Source of the DNA: Lachnospiraceae bacterium
Lineage (GTDB): Bacteria; Bacillota; Clostridia; Lachnospirales; Lachnospiraceae
Direction: 5' to 3'
Assembly: GCA_017442585.1 (NCBI GenBank)
Contig: JAFRZM010000005.1
Span: forward strand, 1-59,513
Length of the DNA stretch: 59,513 nucleotides
Shown: one piece after another, positions 43,037 to 52,403 of the stretch
Numbering within the stretch: the stretch's first letter is position 1
Layout of the letters: each line of letters begins with the position of its first letter
Made by a program: the position numbers and the translations under genes
The notes under the pieces: model-generated
What the model saw: the letters and a program-made list of their open reading frames with translations, nothing else
Database searches by the model: none
Told to the model about the DNA's origin: nothing

Positions 43037-44494
43037 ATGAGATATATACCAATAGAAGGCGTTAAGCCCGGAATGGTACTCGGATATGAGATTTTTGATG
43101 ATTCCGGACATGTACTTATTCCAAAGGGAGTAATGCTTACAGAACAATATTTGGATCGTCTTAAGAGCCTACATTTTGACGGTATATATGTAAACGATTT
43201 TATAACGAATGATATCGTTGTGGAACCGCTTATTTCCCCTGCGCTCCGTGCGGAATGCATGATTTATGTAAGTACGGGCGATGTTGATGGCTGTAAAGAA
43301 GCAGCTTCAAGTATCGTTGAGGAAATACTGGCAAAAGATGTTATTTCCTTTGACCTCATGGATCTTAGAACTTTTGATAATTATACATATGCTCATTCAG
43401 TAAATGTTGCCGTTTTGGCATGTGTTGTCGGTATAGGTATGAACTTCTCTGAAGAAGAACTGAAAGACCTTGTTATTGCGGGACTTTTGCATGATATAGG
43501 CAAGCTTCAGATTCCGCAGGAGATAATGAATAAGCCGACGAGACTTACAAGGGAAGAGTATGAGGTAATTAAAACCCATCCTATGCTTTCCTATAGAGTT
43601 ATAGCGCCGCGTATTGATATTTCATCAGAGGTTAAAACCGCTGTGCTTTCACATCATGAAAATGAGGACGGTACAGGTTATCCAAACGGCACAGAAGGTA
43701 ACAGCCATAATATCTTTACTAAGATATTACATGTTGTCGATAATTATGATGCGCTTGTTTCTAAGCGCCCTTATAAGGAACCGTATTATCCGTTTGATGC
43801 GGCAGAATATCTTATGGGTGGATGCGGATTTTTATTCGATCAGAAGGTTGTGGAAACATTCTTACATTATGTACCTTTCTATGCAAAGGGAACTCAGGTG
43901 GAGCTTTCTGACGGCAGAGTCGGAATTATAGCAGATAATACCGGTGATCATAATTTAAGACCGGTTGTCAAACTTTTAAACGGTACAATGGTCGATTTGT
44001 ATGAAGCTCAGAATATGAACCTTACAATAGGCATTGCAAAGGATGAAAGAGAAGCAAGAATGCTTCGTTCCGAGCAGGAACGTGATAAGATGTTAGGCCG
44101 TCCGGAATCACGTTATGTTAAGAAACCGCGCGTCATGGTTGTAGATGATATGATAACGAATCTTCAGGCTATAAGAACTATCTTAGAAGATGAGTGTGAG
44201 ATAACGCTTCTTAAAGGCGGTCAACAGGCTATAAGATATATAAAGAGTCTGGAAGGTGACTATCCGGATCTTATACTTATGGATATCAATATGCCTGAAA
44301 TTAATGGTATAGATGCTGCAGAACGTATTATGAAGATTACACGTTCGGAGATACCGATAGCATTTGTATCGTCGGTATGCGACAGAGAAACGGTTTTAAA
44401 ATGCAAGACACTTGATACGGCAGGGTTTATTGCAAGACCGTATAAGCCGGGCTATGTTCGCTCGGAAGTTAAGAGAATTCTATCAGGAAGGTAG
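43037..44494 (+). CDS. HD-GYP c-di-GMP phosphodiesterase with C-terminal receiver
   Basis: This 485-residue protein begins with an 'IPIEGVKPGMVLGYEIFDDSG' type cap, followed by an HD-GYP domain: H152-D153 in 'LLHDIGKLQIP', H206 in 'SHHENEDGTGYP', 'IFTKILHVVDNYDALVSKRPY'. A linker leads to a receiver domain (about 365-485) with phospho-Asp416 in 'LILMDINMPEING'. All metal ligands of active HD-GYP enzymes appear present, so it should hydrolyse c-di-GMP under control of phosphorylation. The kinase gene begins 8 bases downstream and is the obvious donor. Confidence 0.92.
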   Translation: MRYIPIEGVKPGMVLGYEIFDDSGHVLIPKGVMLTEQYLDRLKSLHFDGIYVNDFITNDIVVEPLISPALRAECMIYVSTGDVDGCKEAASSIVEEILAKDVISFDLMDLRTFDNYTYAHSVNVAVLACVVGIGMNFSEEELKDLVIAGLLHDIGKLQIPQEIMNKPTRLTREEYEVIKTHPMLSYRVIAPRIDISSEVKTAVLSHHENEDGTGYPNGTEGNSHNIFTKILHVVDNYDALVSKRPYKEPYYPFDAAEYLMGGCGFLFDQKVVETFLHYVPFYAKGTQVELSDGRVGIIADNTGDHNLRPVVKLLNGTMVDLYEAQNMNLTIGIAKDEREARMLRSEQERDKMLGRPESRYVKKPRVMVVDDMITNLQAIRTILEDECEITLLKGGQQAIRYIKSLEGDYPDLILMDINMPEINGIDAAERIMKITRSEIPIAFVSSVCDRETVLKCKTLDTAGFIARPYKPGYVRSEVKRILSGR

Positions 44495-44501
44495 ATAATA
44501 T

Positions 44502-47174
44502 ATGGAATTATGGGCAGGAATAGCAGGACTTGCTTTTGCTATAGCAGTAGTTGAATACTGGGTTGTAAAAGGAGTTAATAACAGGGAACACAGACTTTTA
44601 CCTGCAGTTATTGCATGTGTCGTATTATATTTTATAACAAGAGTTGCAATACACATGAAACCTGAGATGGGCGAGACATTGCGCCTTTTTGAGGACCTTG
44701 TGACATTGCAACTTATTTTCGTTATGATCCCGTATATATGGGATTTCTTTAAGATTAACTTAAAACTTATTCCAAGACTCATATTGTTTTTGTTTTTAAT
44801 AGGAGTGGATGTATATATCCTTACCGCGGAGTGGAGCGGAATTAGTTATCGCTACGTCTATATCGCATATTGCATGGTCGGATTTGTGATAATGTTTACG
44901 CTTTGGCTAAATGTAGGATTGAGTCGCAAACTTACGGAGGAGTGGAAGTTTTATCATAGGTATTTCGGTGTTGCGATACTTGTGCCTGCAGCCGGTATAG
45001 TTACAAGGGTTTTGTGGAATGAAATGGGCTCAAAGATTCTTTCCGCATGCTTTATATTTGACCTTGTAATGGTACTTATTGCAATCTATAACGATTATCT
45101 TATAGATGAAGAAAAAATTGTTTATTATAACGTATTTGAAGCATCAGACCTTGCAATGCTCGTGCTTGATACGGATTATAACTTTGTAAAGGCCAATAAC
45201 AAGGCTAAAGCGCTTTTCCCTGATTATATAAAGGGGTTGGAAGAAAACCCTTTGGGTGATCCATTCCTCGCACAGGTACGAACATATATCGGCGCAGAAT
45301 CGTTAATGGAGCCGTTTGATGTTGAAGGAAGGTATTATGAAATAAAAGTCACTCCGGTTTTACTTAAAGGAGAACCAAGAGGATTTATTGCGACGTTTGT
45401 TGATATTACAAATGTTGCCAGAAAAGCGGATGAGTTTTTAAACGAAAAGTATCAGGCGGAAGAACAGGTACTAAAAAAGAGCAAGTTCCTTGCAAGAATG
45501 AGCCATAATCTCAGAAGTCCGCTTCATACGATAATCGGTTTATCGGATATACTTCTTACCAAAAAAGGTATTTCGAGAACAAATAAGGATATAATCTTCC
45601 ATTTAAGGACCGCTGGAGATATGCTTTTATCCGAAGTAAATGAGATACTTGATTTCAGTAAGCTCGAGGCCGGAGAGGTTACGCTTACGGAAGATGAATA
45701 TGATATATATAACCTTATAACGGAAGTTGTATATCAGGCACTTGTTAATCTTAAAGACAGACCTGTGAAGGTAAGACTTAATTTCATGTCGGATTTCCCT
45801 GTAGTAGTTTACGGTGACGAGATGAAAGTCAGGGAAATAATGCAAAATCTGGTATCGAATGCAGTTAAGTTTACATATACCGGAACTATAGATATTATGG
45901 TGGATTTTGTATACCTTGATTCGGAAAAGGTAGAAGTAAGTTTTACTGTTAAAGATACCGGTATCGGTATGACTAAGGAGCAACTCGATGTGGCTTTTAA
46001 GGAGTATAATTCCTATGCAGACACTCATGCGGCGGAAGGAACGGGCCTTGGATTAAGCATTGTGGCCTATTATGTAAATATGATGGGTGGCGAAGTTAAG
46101 CTCAACAGTACCGAAAATATAGGAACCACGGTATCTGCGACATTCATACAAAAAGATGCAAATAAGCGCGTAAAGACAGCAGAGGTTTTAGAGGGAAAAG
46201 AGCTTCGCGGAAGGCAGTTTGAATACGAAAGCGAGCAGAAGATAACCACCGTTTATCCTACTGCAAAAGTGCTTGTCGCCGATGACTTTGAAGTAAATGT
46301 TTTGATATTTGAAGAAGCGGCGAGACCGTATAAGTTTAATATAGTTCCGGCTTATGACGGTAAAGAGGCACTCGATAAGGCACTGTCCGAAGAATTTGAT
46401 ATTATAGTTTTGGATCAGATGATGCCTAAGATGACCGGATCTGAAGCGGCACGTGAATTAAAAAAGAAAATGGATGTCCCGATAATTTTAATGAGTGCGG
46501 CTGAAGAACGTGAAACTGCAGATATAGAGTGTTTTGATGCAGTACTTGCAAAGCCTATTAATCCGACTCAGTTTAGGACGACTCTTGAAAAGTTCCTTCC
46601 TGAAGAAAAGAAGGAATTGTTACAGTCCGATATGGTAGAAAACTATAAGGCCTCAATGGGGGATAAGCGACTGAAGATTTTAAGAGCGTTTGTAAACGAG
46701 ACCACTGAGGTGTTAAATGAGCTTCCTAAGCTTCGTGAGACAGATATATATACATTCAGAAGCAAAGTTCACGGAATTAAGGGTACACTCAGGCAGATCG
46801 GAAGAAATGCCGCATCTGATGAGGCGGAAATAATGGAAATGGCTGCAAAGGCTGAGCATTATGATTATATAGAAAGAAAACTTCCTGAGTTCATAGCCTA
46901 TATTAATGAAGAAGTGGATGATATAAGGACGGAGATAGAGCGCGAGGAAGATGATGTAAGAATTACAAAGAGTAAAGTTCCTTCAAAGGAAAAGGAAGGA
47001 TACTTTAACGAGCTTAAAGAAGGCTTCAAGACGTATGATATAACAAGGATTGATAAAGCATTGGATTCTTTAAATAAGATAAAGGTATCGGCAGATGAAG
47101 AAGAAATCTTAAGTAAGGCTATATCATATGCAGATGAGCTTGAGTATGAAAAAGGATATGAGCTTTTTAATTAG
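44502..47174 (+). CDS. 7TM-type hybrid histidine kinase with PAS, receiver and HPt domains
   Basis: This 890-residue kinase has about seven hydrophobic segments in residues 1-205, a PAS domain (about 215-310), a HisKA domain with phospho-His335 in 'MSHNLRSPLH', an ATPase domain ('NLVSNAVKF', 'DTGIGM', 'GTGLGLSI'), a receiver with Asp638 in 'IIVLDQMMPKMTG', and an HPt domain with His757 in 'KVHGIKGTLRQIG'. The built-in relay His-Asp-His can pass phosphate to a separate receiver, most simply the one on the HD-GYP protein encoded just upstream. It would sense a membrane or extracellular cue. Confidence 0.92.
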   Translation: MELWAGIAGLAFAIAVVEYWVVKGVNNREHRLLPAVIACVVLYFITRVAIHMKPEMGETLRLFEDLVTLQLIFVMIPYIWDFFKINLKLIPRLILFLFLIGVDVYILTAEWSGISYRYVYIAYCMVGFVIMFTLWLNVGLSRKLTEEWKFYHRYFGVAILVPAAGIVTRVLWNEMGSKILSACFIFDLVMVLIAIYNDYLIDEEKIVYYNVFEASDLAMLVLDTDYNFVKANNKAKALFPDYIKGLEENPLGDPFLAQVRTYIGAESLMEPFDVEGRYYEIKVTPVLLKGEPRGFIATFVDITNVARKADEFLNEKYQAEEQVLKKSKFLARMSHNLRSPLHTIIGLSDILLTKKGISRTNKDIIFHLRTAGDMLLSEVNEILDFSKLEAGEVTLTEDEYDIYNLITEVVYQALVNLKDRPVKVRLNFMSDFPVVVYGDEMKVREIMQNLVSNAVKFTYTGTIDIMVDFVYLDSEKVEVSFTVKDTGIGMTKEQLDVAFKEYNSYADTHAAEGTGLGLSIVAYYVNMMGGEVKLNSTENIGTTVSATFIQKDANKRVKTAEVLEGKELRGRQFEYESEQKITTVYPTAKVLVADDFEVNVLIFEEAARPYKFNIVPAYDGKEALDKALSEEFDIIVLDQMMPKMTGSEAARELKKKMDVPIILMSAAEERETADIECFDAVLAKPINPTQFRTTLEKFLPEEKKELLQSDMVENYKASMGDKRLKILRAFVNETTEVLNELPKLRETDIYTFRSKVHGIKGTLRQIGRNAASDEAEIMEMAAKAEHYDYIERKLPEFIAYINEEVDDIRTEIEREEDDVRITKSKVPSKEKEGYFNELKEGFKTYDITRIDKALDSLNKIKVSADEEEILSKAISYADELEYEKGYELFN

Positions 47175-47209
47175 TGTGGTATATCTAAAAAATCTGTAAT
47201 TGTATATTT

Positions 47210-47235
47210 AAAGCGGCCTGTAAAAGGGCCGCTTT
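47210..47235. terminator. Hairpin terminator between convergent genes
   Basis: AAAGCGGCC (47210-47218) and GGCCGCTTT (47227-47235) form a perfect 9-base stem; the T tract is weak on the plus strand. Confidence 0.65.
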
Positions 47236-47249
47236 ATCAGTTAAAACAA

Positions 47250-47822
47250 TTATAGATTTTTCTTATACAATCTTCCTTCTGTAATGACGGCATCCATAGG
47301 TTTGTCCCAAGGATCGACAGGAAGGCTTTCTTCACGCTGGACTTCGAAGGCTACTCCTATAATCTTTGCGTTTTTACATTTCGGAAGAAATCTGTCATAG
47401 AAACCTGCACCCATTCCCATGCGGTTGCACTCATTGTCAAATGCACTTAACGGGCAGATAATAAGGTCAAGTTTTGACGGGTCAATCTCTTCCGATAATT
47501 CACGTACCGGTTCGGGGATATCTTTAAATCCCGGATGCCATGCGCTTTCGCCTTCCGGATGAAGAGCAATCATCTCTGTGTCGCTTATGCAAAGCGGATA
47601 GAAGAGATTCTTTCCATAGGCGTTTTCTTCAAGGAACTTCAAAGATACCTCACCCTTAACTGCACGGTATATCATTATATTTGTTGCGTCTTTAAAAACA
47701 GGAAGAGATAAAACGTTATCGCTTATTATCTTCGAAAGCTTCAAACGCTCTTCGGCACCGAGTTCGTTTCTTGCCTTTATTTTCTCTTTTCTTATGGCTT
47801 TGCGAAGTTCGCTTTTGTCCAT
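47250..47822 (-). CDS. 5-formyltetrahydrofolate cyclo-ligase
   Basis: The 190-residue enzyme uses ATP to convert 5-formyl-THF to 5,10-methenyl-THF. Motifs are 'SELRKAIRKEKIKARNEL' at the start, 'NIMIYRAVKGEV' and the ATP-binding 'GMGAGFYDRFLPK'. 'KIIGVAFEVQ' precedes the end. AAGGTGAT precedes ATG. It is divergent from the glycine cleavage operon, whose product serine hydroxymethyltransferase side reactions can create 5-formyl-THF, so the neighbourhood is coherent for one-carbon metabolism. Confidence 0.94.
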   Translation of the reverse strand: MDKSELRKAIRKEKIKARNELGAEERLKLSKIISDNVLSLPVFKDATNIMIYRAVKGEVSLKFLEENAYGKNLFYPLCISDTEMIALHPEGESAWHPGFKDIPEPVRELSEEIDPSKLDLIICPLSAFDNECNRMGMGAGFYDRFLPKCKNAKIIGVAFEVQREESLPVDPWDKPMDAVITEGRLYKKNL

Positions 47823-47968
47823 TTATATCACCTTAAAGTATATAATAATTTTATATGTTGAAAGCGGTATTTTATATCTTTCAAACACGTGGAAATCCAA
47901 CAATTTACAGTATACAACAAGGTGAAAAACGGTGCAAGATTTTGGGCAATTTTTTTATAGATAAATAG

Positions 47969-47998
47969 TTGACGTTATCGGATTAATAATGATATATT
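47969..47998 (+). promoter_or_regulatory. Promoter of the glycine cleavage operon
   Basis: TTGACG (47969-47974) and TATATT (47993-47998), spacer 18. A palindrome AGTCAT-GGATT-ATGACT (48021-48037) follows in the leader and could be an operator. No glycine riboswitch pattern was seen in 47823-48080. Confidence 0.5.
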
Positions 47999-48080
47999 TA
48001 ATTCGTATGTGAATATCAAAAGTCATGGATTATGACTACTGGATAATGACAAGAATTATGTATGAAAAGAGGAAAAATTC

Positions 48081-49169
48081 ATGGAAAAGAAGACAGCTCT
48101 CTATGACAAGCATGTAGCTTGTGGCGGAAAGATGGTTCCGTTTGGCGGATTTATCTTACCGGTTCAGTATGAGACAGGTGTTATTGCCGAGCATATGGCA
48201 GTTCGTGAAAAAGTAGGTATCTTTGATGTATCCCATATGGGTGAAGTACTTTGTACAGGTAAGGATGCAGTTAAGTACCTTAATCACTTACTTGCAAACA
48301 GCTACGACGGCATGTATGATGGCCAGGCACGTTACAGCCCTATGTGTAACGAGCACGGTGGAATCGTTGATGATATGATTGCATATCGTATTAATGAAGA
48401 GAAATTTTTATTCGTTCCAAACGCAGCTAACAAGGACAAGGATTTCAAGTGGATGCAGGAGCATGTTATCGGTGATGTTAAGTTAGAAGATATTTCCGAG
48501 ACAATGGGTCAGATTGCTATTCAGGGTCCGAACTCAAAGGCTGTTGTTCTTAAGCTTGCTAAGGAAGAGGATCTTCCTAAGAAGTATTATTCAGCTACAT
48601 TTGATAAGGAGTTCGCAGGCAAGAAGGTTATCATAAGCAGAACAGGTTATACAGGTGAGTTCGGTTATGAAATCTACTGCCAGAAGGATGATACTCCGGC
48701 AATCTGGGATGCTCTTATGGAAGCAGGTAAGGAATATGGTCTTATTCCTTGCGGACTCGGTGCAAGAGATACACTTCGTCTTGAAGCAGGTATGCCTCTT
48801 TACGGTCATGAAATGACAGACGATATAAGCCCACTTGAAGCAGATCTTGGAATCTTCGTTAAGATGGACAAGGAAGAGTTCGTTGGTAAGGAAGCTATCG
48901 AAAAGATGCCACTTAACAGAATCCGTGTAGGTCTTAAGGTTACAGGCCGCGGAATCATTCGTGAACACATGGATCTTTATGTGGGCGATAAGAAGGTTGG
49001 TATTTCCACATCAGGTACACAGCTTCCATTCTGTGGCGGTGCTTATGCTATGGCACTTGTTGACGTAGCTTATAAGGAGATCGGAACAAAGATTGAAGCA
49101 GACGTTCGTGGAAGAAGAGTAGAAGCAGAAGTTTGTCCGCTTCCATTCTATAAGAGAGAAAAGAAATAA
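48081..49169 (+). CDS. gcvT: Aminomethyltransferase (glycine cleavage T protein)
   Basis: The 362-residue T protein transfers the methylene group from the lipoyl arm of H protein to tetrahydrofolate and releases ammonia. Motifs are 'FGGFILPVQYETG', 'GIFDVSHMGEV', 'AYRINEEKFLFVPNAAN', 'SRTGYTGEFGYEIY' and the folate/aspartate region 'GLGARDTLRLEAGMPLYGHE'. It heads gcvT-gcvH-gcvPA-gcvPB-lplA. Codon use is biased as in nifJ. Confidence 0.96.
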   Translation: MEKKTALYDKHVACGGKMVPFGGFILPVQYETGVIAEHMAVREKVGIFDVSHMGEVLCTGKDAVKYLNHLLANSYDGMYDGQARYSPMCNEHGGIVDDMIAYRINEEKFLFVPNAANKDKDFKWMQEHVIGDVKLEDISETMGQIAIQGPNSKAVVLKLAKEEDLPKKYYSATFDKEFAGKKVIISRTGYTGEFGYEIYCQKDDTPAIWDALMEAGKEYGLIPCGLGARDTLRLEAGMPLYGHEMTDDISPLEADLGIFVKMDKEEFVGKEAIEKMPLNRIRVGLKVTGRGIIREHMDLYVGDKKVGISTSGTQLPFCGGAYAMALVDVAYKEIGTKIEADVRGRRVEAEVCPLPFYKREKK

Positions 49170-49239
49170 TGTATTGAGGTTTTTTCCTCTTAATATACCA
49201 AAAATAATAAATATTAATTCATAAAAGGAGAGTAAAGGT

Positions 49240-49614
49240 ATGAATACACCAGCAGAATTAAAGTACACAAAGTCACATGAGTGGGTAAAGATGGAAGGAT
49301 CTGAAGCTACAATCGGTTTATCTGATTTCGCTCAGAACGCTTTAGGCGATCTTGTTTTTGTTAACCTTCCTGAAGTAGGCGACGCTGTTACAGCAGGCGA
49401 AGTTTTCGCTGACGTTGAATCAGTTAAGGCTGTTTCTGACGTATATTGTCCTGTATCAGGCGAAGTAGCTGAAATTAATGAAGAATTACTTGACGATCCG
49501 GCTAAGATCAACGAAGCACCATATGATGCTTGGTTCATCAAGGTTAAGAACGTAGGCGATACAGAAGAATTAATGACAGCAGACGAGTACGAGAAGCACT
49601 GCGAGAACGAATAA
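49240..49614 (+). CDS. gcvH: Glycine cleavage system H protein
   Basis: The 124-residue carrier shuttles the aminomethyl group between P and T proteins on a lipoyl arm. Lys63 in '[13 protein letters not shown]' is the lipoylation site. '[20 protein letters not shown]' and '[10 protein letters not shown]' are standard. AAAGGAGAG precedes ATG. The lipoate ligase at the operon end probably charges this lysine. Confidence 0.97.
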   Translation: MNTPAELKYTKSHEWVKMEGSEATIGLSDFAQNALGDLVFVNLPEVGDAVTAGEVFADVESVKAVSDVYCPVSGEVAEINEELLDDPAKINEAPYDAWFIKVKNVGDTEELMTADEYEKHCENE

Positions 49615-49647
49615 TAATTAAGCATTTTATAAAGCGAGGGACTATCA

Positions 49648-50961
49648 ATGGGTAGATATGTACCTAATACAAAAGAAGAACAGTTAAAGATGCTTAACGA
49701 AATCGGATACAAGGATTTCGACGATCTTTTCTCGGTAATTCCGGATTCCGTTCGTTTAAAGGATCTTGATCTTCCTGCCGGCAAGAGTGAACTTGAGGTT
49801 TCAAGAATCATTTCTGAAATGGCAGCAAAGAATAAACAGTATAAAGCAATCTACAGAGGTGCAGGCGCTTACGATCATTACATTCCTTCGATCGTTAAGC
49901 AGATCACTTCTAAGGAAGAGTTTGTTACTGCATATACACCTTATCAGGCGGAAATCAGCCAGGGTGTTTTACAGTCAATATTTGAATATCAGACAGCTAT
50001 CTGCCAGCTTACAGGCATGGATGTTTCAAATGCGTCAGTATATGACGGTGGTACAGCAGCAGCTGAAGCTTGCGCTATGTGTAAGGACAGAAAGCATTCA
50101 ACAGTTTATGTATCTGAGACAACAGATCCTAAGGTAGTATCAGTTATTAAGACATATTGCTTCGGAAGCAATACCGAAGTTAAGATGGTACCTGCAAAGA
50201 ACGGTCTTACAGATATGGATGAAGCTGCTAAGATGATGACTGAAGGCGCTGCTTGCCTTTACATTCAGCAGCCTAACTACTACGGACAGATTGAGGATGC
50301 TCATAAAGCTGCTGATGTTGCACACAACATCGGTGCAAAGCTTATCATGGGCGTAAACCCTGTATCACTTGCGATTATGGAAACACCTCGTGAAGCAGGT
50401 GCTGATATAGCAGTAGGTGAAGGACAGCCTTTAGGACTCCCGATTGCTTTCGGCGGACCATACATCGGTTTTATGGCTTGTGTATCCGACATGATGAGAA
50501 AGATTCCGGGAAGAATCGTAGGTGAAACAACGGATGATGCAGGAAACCGCGCATTCGTACTTACATTACAGGCTCGTGAGCAGCATATAAGACGTGAAAA
50601 ATCATCATCAAATATCTGTTCAAACGAGGCACTTTGTGCAATGACAGTTTCCGTATATCTTGCAGCAGTAGGACGTGACGGATTAGAGACAGTTGCAAAT
50701 GCATGTGCTTCTAAGGCTCATTATTTACAGAAGGAACTTGAAAAAATCGGCTTAAAGAAGAAATTCGACGGAGAATTCTTCCATGAGTTCGTGACAACTT
50801 CAAGTGCTCCTGCAGATAAGATTTTAGCTGCTCTTGATAATAAGGGCATTTTAGGCGGATTAAAGTTATCCGATAACGAGATTCTTTGGTGTGCAACCGA
50901 GAAGAATACTAAGGCTTCCATGGATGAAGTGGTAGCTACAGTAAAGGAGGTGTGCGCATAA
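49648..50961 (+). CDS. gcvPA: Glycine dehydrogenase (decarboxylating) subunit 1
   Basis: This is the 437-residue N-terminal-half subunit of the split P protein typical of Firmicutes. 'RGAGAYDHYIPSIV', 'YTPYQAEISQGVLQSIFEYQT', 'VYDGGTAAAEA' and 'RGLP/GQPLG'-like 'GEGQPLGLPIAFGGPYIGF' are recognised. It has the transaminase fold but not the PLP lysine, which lies in subunit 2. Its stop overlaps gcvPB's start by one base, ensuring equal production of the two subunits. Confidence 0.95.
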   Translation: MGRYVPNTKEEQLKMLNEIGYKDFDDLFSVIPDSVRLKDLDLPAGKSELEVSRIISEMAAKNKQYKAIYRGAGAYDHYIPSIVKQITSKEEFVTAYTPYQAEISQGVLQSIFEYQTAICQLTGMDVSNASVYDGGTAAAEACAMCKDRKHSTVYVSETTDPKVVSVIKTYCFGSNTEVKMVPAKNGLTDMDEAAKMMTEGAACLYIQQPNYYGQIEDAHKAADVAHNIGAKLIMGVNPVSLAIMETPREAGADIAVGEGQPLGLPIAFGGPYIGFMACVSDMMRKIPGRIVGETTDDAGNRAFVLTLQAREQHIRREKSSSNICSNEALCAMTVSVYLAAVGRDGLETVANACASKAHYLQKELEKIGLKKKFDGEFFHEFVTTSSAPADKILAALDNKGILGGLKLSDNEILWCATEKNTKASMDEVVATVKEVCA

Positions 50962-52388
50962 TGAAGCTTATTTATGAAATTGGCGAAGAAGGAAGAAAGC
51001 TTGATCTTTTCCCTGAATTAGACGTTGAAAAGTACGAACTTAAGGCTAATAAGAGAAACGTGGAATTACATCTTCCTCACGTATCCGAGCAGGAATTAAG
51101 CCGTCACTTTACAAATCTTGCAAAGCGTACACACGGTGTTAATGACGGATTTTATCCTTTGGGTTCATGTACAATGAAGTACAATCCGAAGATTGATGAA
51201 GAAATGGCAGTGCTTCCTGGATTTACAAACGTACATCCACTTGCACCGGTTGAATCTGTAGAAGGATGTCTTGAAGTAATGGAAACATTACAGGAGCGCC
51301 TTTGCAAGATAGCAGGTATGGATGCTATGACACTTCAGCCTGCTGCAGGTGCACACGGTGAATTTACAGGACTTTTACTTATCAAGGCTTATCATGAAAG
51401 CCGCAATGACAAGGCAAGAACAAAGATTATTGTCCCTGACAGTGCGCATGGTACAAACCCTGCATCAGCTGTTATGGCAGGATTCGAAGTCATCAATATC
51501 CCTTCAGACGACAAGGGTTGCGTAGATCTTGACGGACTTCGTAATGCAGTAGGTCCTGATACAGCAGGTCTTATGCTTACAAACCCTAATACTGTAGGTG
51601 TATTTGATAAGAATATCTTAGAGATTACAAAGATCGTTCATGAAGCAGGCGGACTTTGCTACTATGACGGTGCCAACCTTAACGCCGTTATGGGACAGTG
51701 CCGTCCGGGTGATATGGGATTTGATGTTCTTCATATCAACCTTCATAAGACATTTGCAACACCTCACGGTGGCGGTGGCCCGGGATCAGGCCCTGTAGGA
51801 TGTAAAGAATTCCTGGCTAAGTTTTTACCTGGCTTTACAGCAGTTAAGAGCGCCAATGGATTCGATAAGAAGTATGCTGATAATACTATAGGTAACCTTC
51901 GTACAATGGCAGGTAACTTCCTTGTTATGGTAAAGGCTCTTACTTATATCACAACACTCGGTAAGGAAGGCATTAAGGAAGCATCTTCAAATGCAGTTCT
52001 TAACGCTAACTACATGAGAGTTAAGTTATCAAAGACATATCATATGGCATATCCTGTAACATGTATGCATGAGTTTGTTATGACTTTGGAAGAAGAGCAT
52101 AAGAATATTAATGTATCTGCTATGGATATTGCGAAGTCAATGCTTGATTACGGTATTCATCCACCTACAATGTACTTCCCGCTTATCGTTCATGAGGCAC
52201 TCATGGTAGAGCCGACTGAGACAGAGACGAAGGAAGAAATGGATCATGTAATCAACGTACTTAAGGAGATTCATGAGAAAGCAGAGAAAGATCCTGAGTA
52301 CGTAAGAAGCGCACCTCATACAACTGTTATTAACAGACCTGATGAAGTAGGCGCTGCAAGAAATCCTATAGTCGCTTTTAAATTTTAG
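50961..52388 (+). CDS. gcvPB: Glycine dehydrogenase (decarboxylating) subunit 2
   Basis: The 475-residue PLP-bearing subunit decarboxylates glycine and loads the H protein. The Schiff-base Lys263 is in 'NLHKTFATPHGGGGPG'. 'LGSCTMKYNPK', 'ALTLQPAAGAHGE'-like 'MTLQPAAGAHGEF' and 'PDSAHGTNPASAVMAGF' are present. I chose ATG at 50961, 10 bases after AAGGAGG, over GTG at 50952. Confidence 0.96.
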   Translation: MKLIYEIGEEGRKLDLFPELDVEKYELKANKRNVELHLPHVSEQELSRHFTNLAKRTHGVNDGFYPLGSCTMKYNPKIDEEMAVLPGFTNVHPLAPVESVEGCLEVMETLQERLCKIAGMDAMTLQPAAGAHGEFTGLLLIKAYHESRNDKARTKIIVPDSAHGTNPASAVMAGFEVINIPSDDKGCVDLDGLRNAVGPDTAGLMLTNPNTVGVFDKNILEITKIVHEAGGLCYYDGANLNAVMGQCRPGDMGFDVLHINLHKTFATPHGGGGPGSGPVGCKEFLAKFLPGFTAVKSANGFDKKYADNTIGNLRTMAGNFLVMVKALTYITTLGKEGIKEASSNAVLNANYMRVKLSKTYHMAYPVTCMHEFVMTLEEEHKNINVSAMDIAKSMLDYGIHPPTMYFPLIVHEALMVEPTETETKEEMDHVINVLKEIHEKAEKDPEYVRSAPHTTVINRPDEVGAARNPIVAFKF

Positions 52389-52403
52389 GAGAAGAATTGA
52401 ATA

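Noticed and set aside
44483-44782. Antisense open frame opposite the 7TM kinase start
   Set aside because: It is a shadow of hydrophobic codons on the coding strand.
47823-48080. Glycine riboswitch ahead of gcvT
   Set aside because: I looked for the conserved GGAGAG/GCCGAAGG-type aptamer pattern and saw none; only a promoter and a short palindrome are present.
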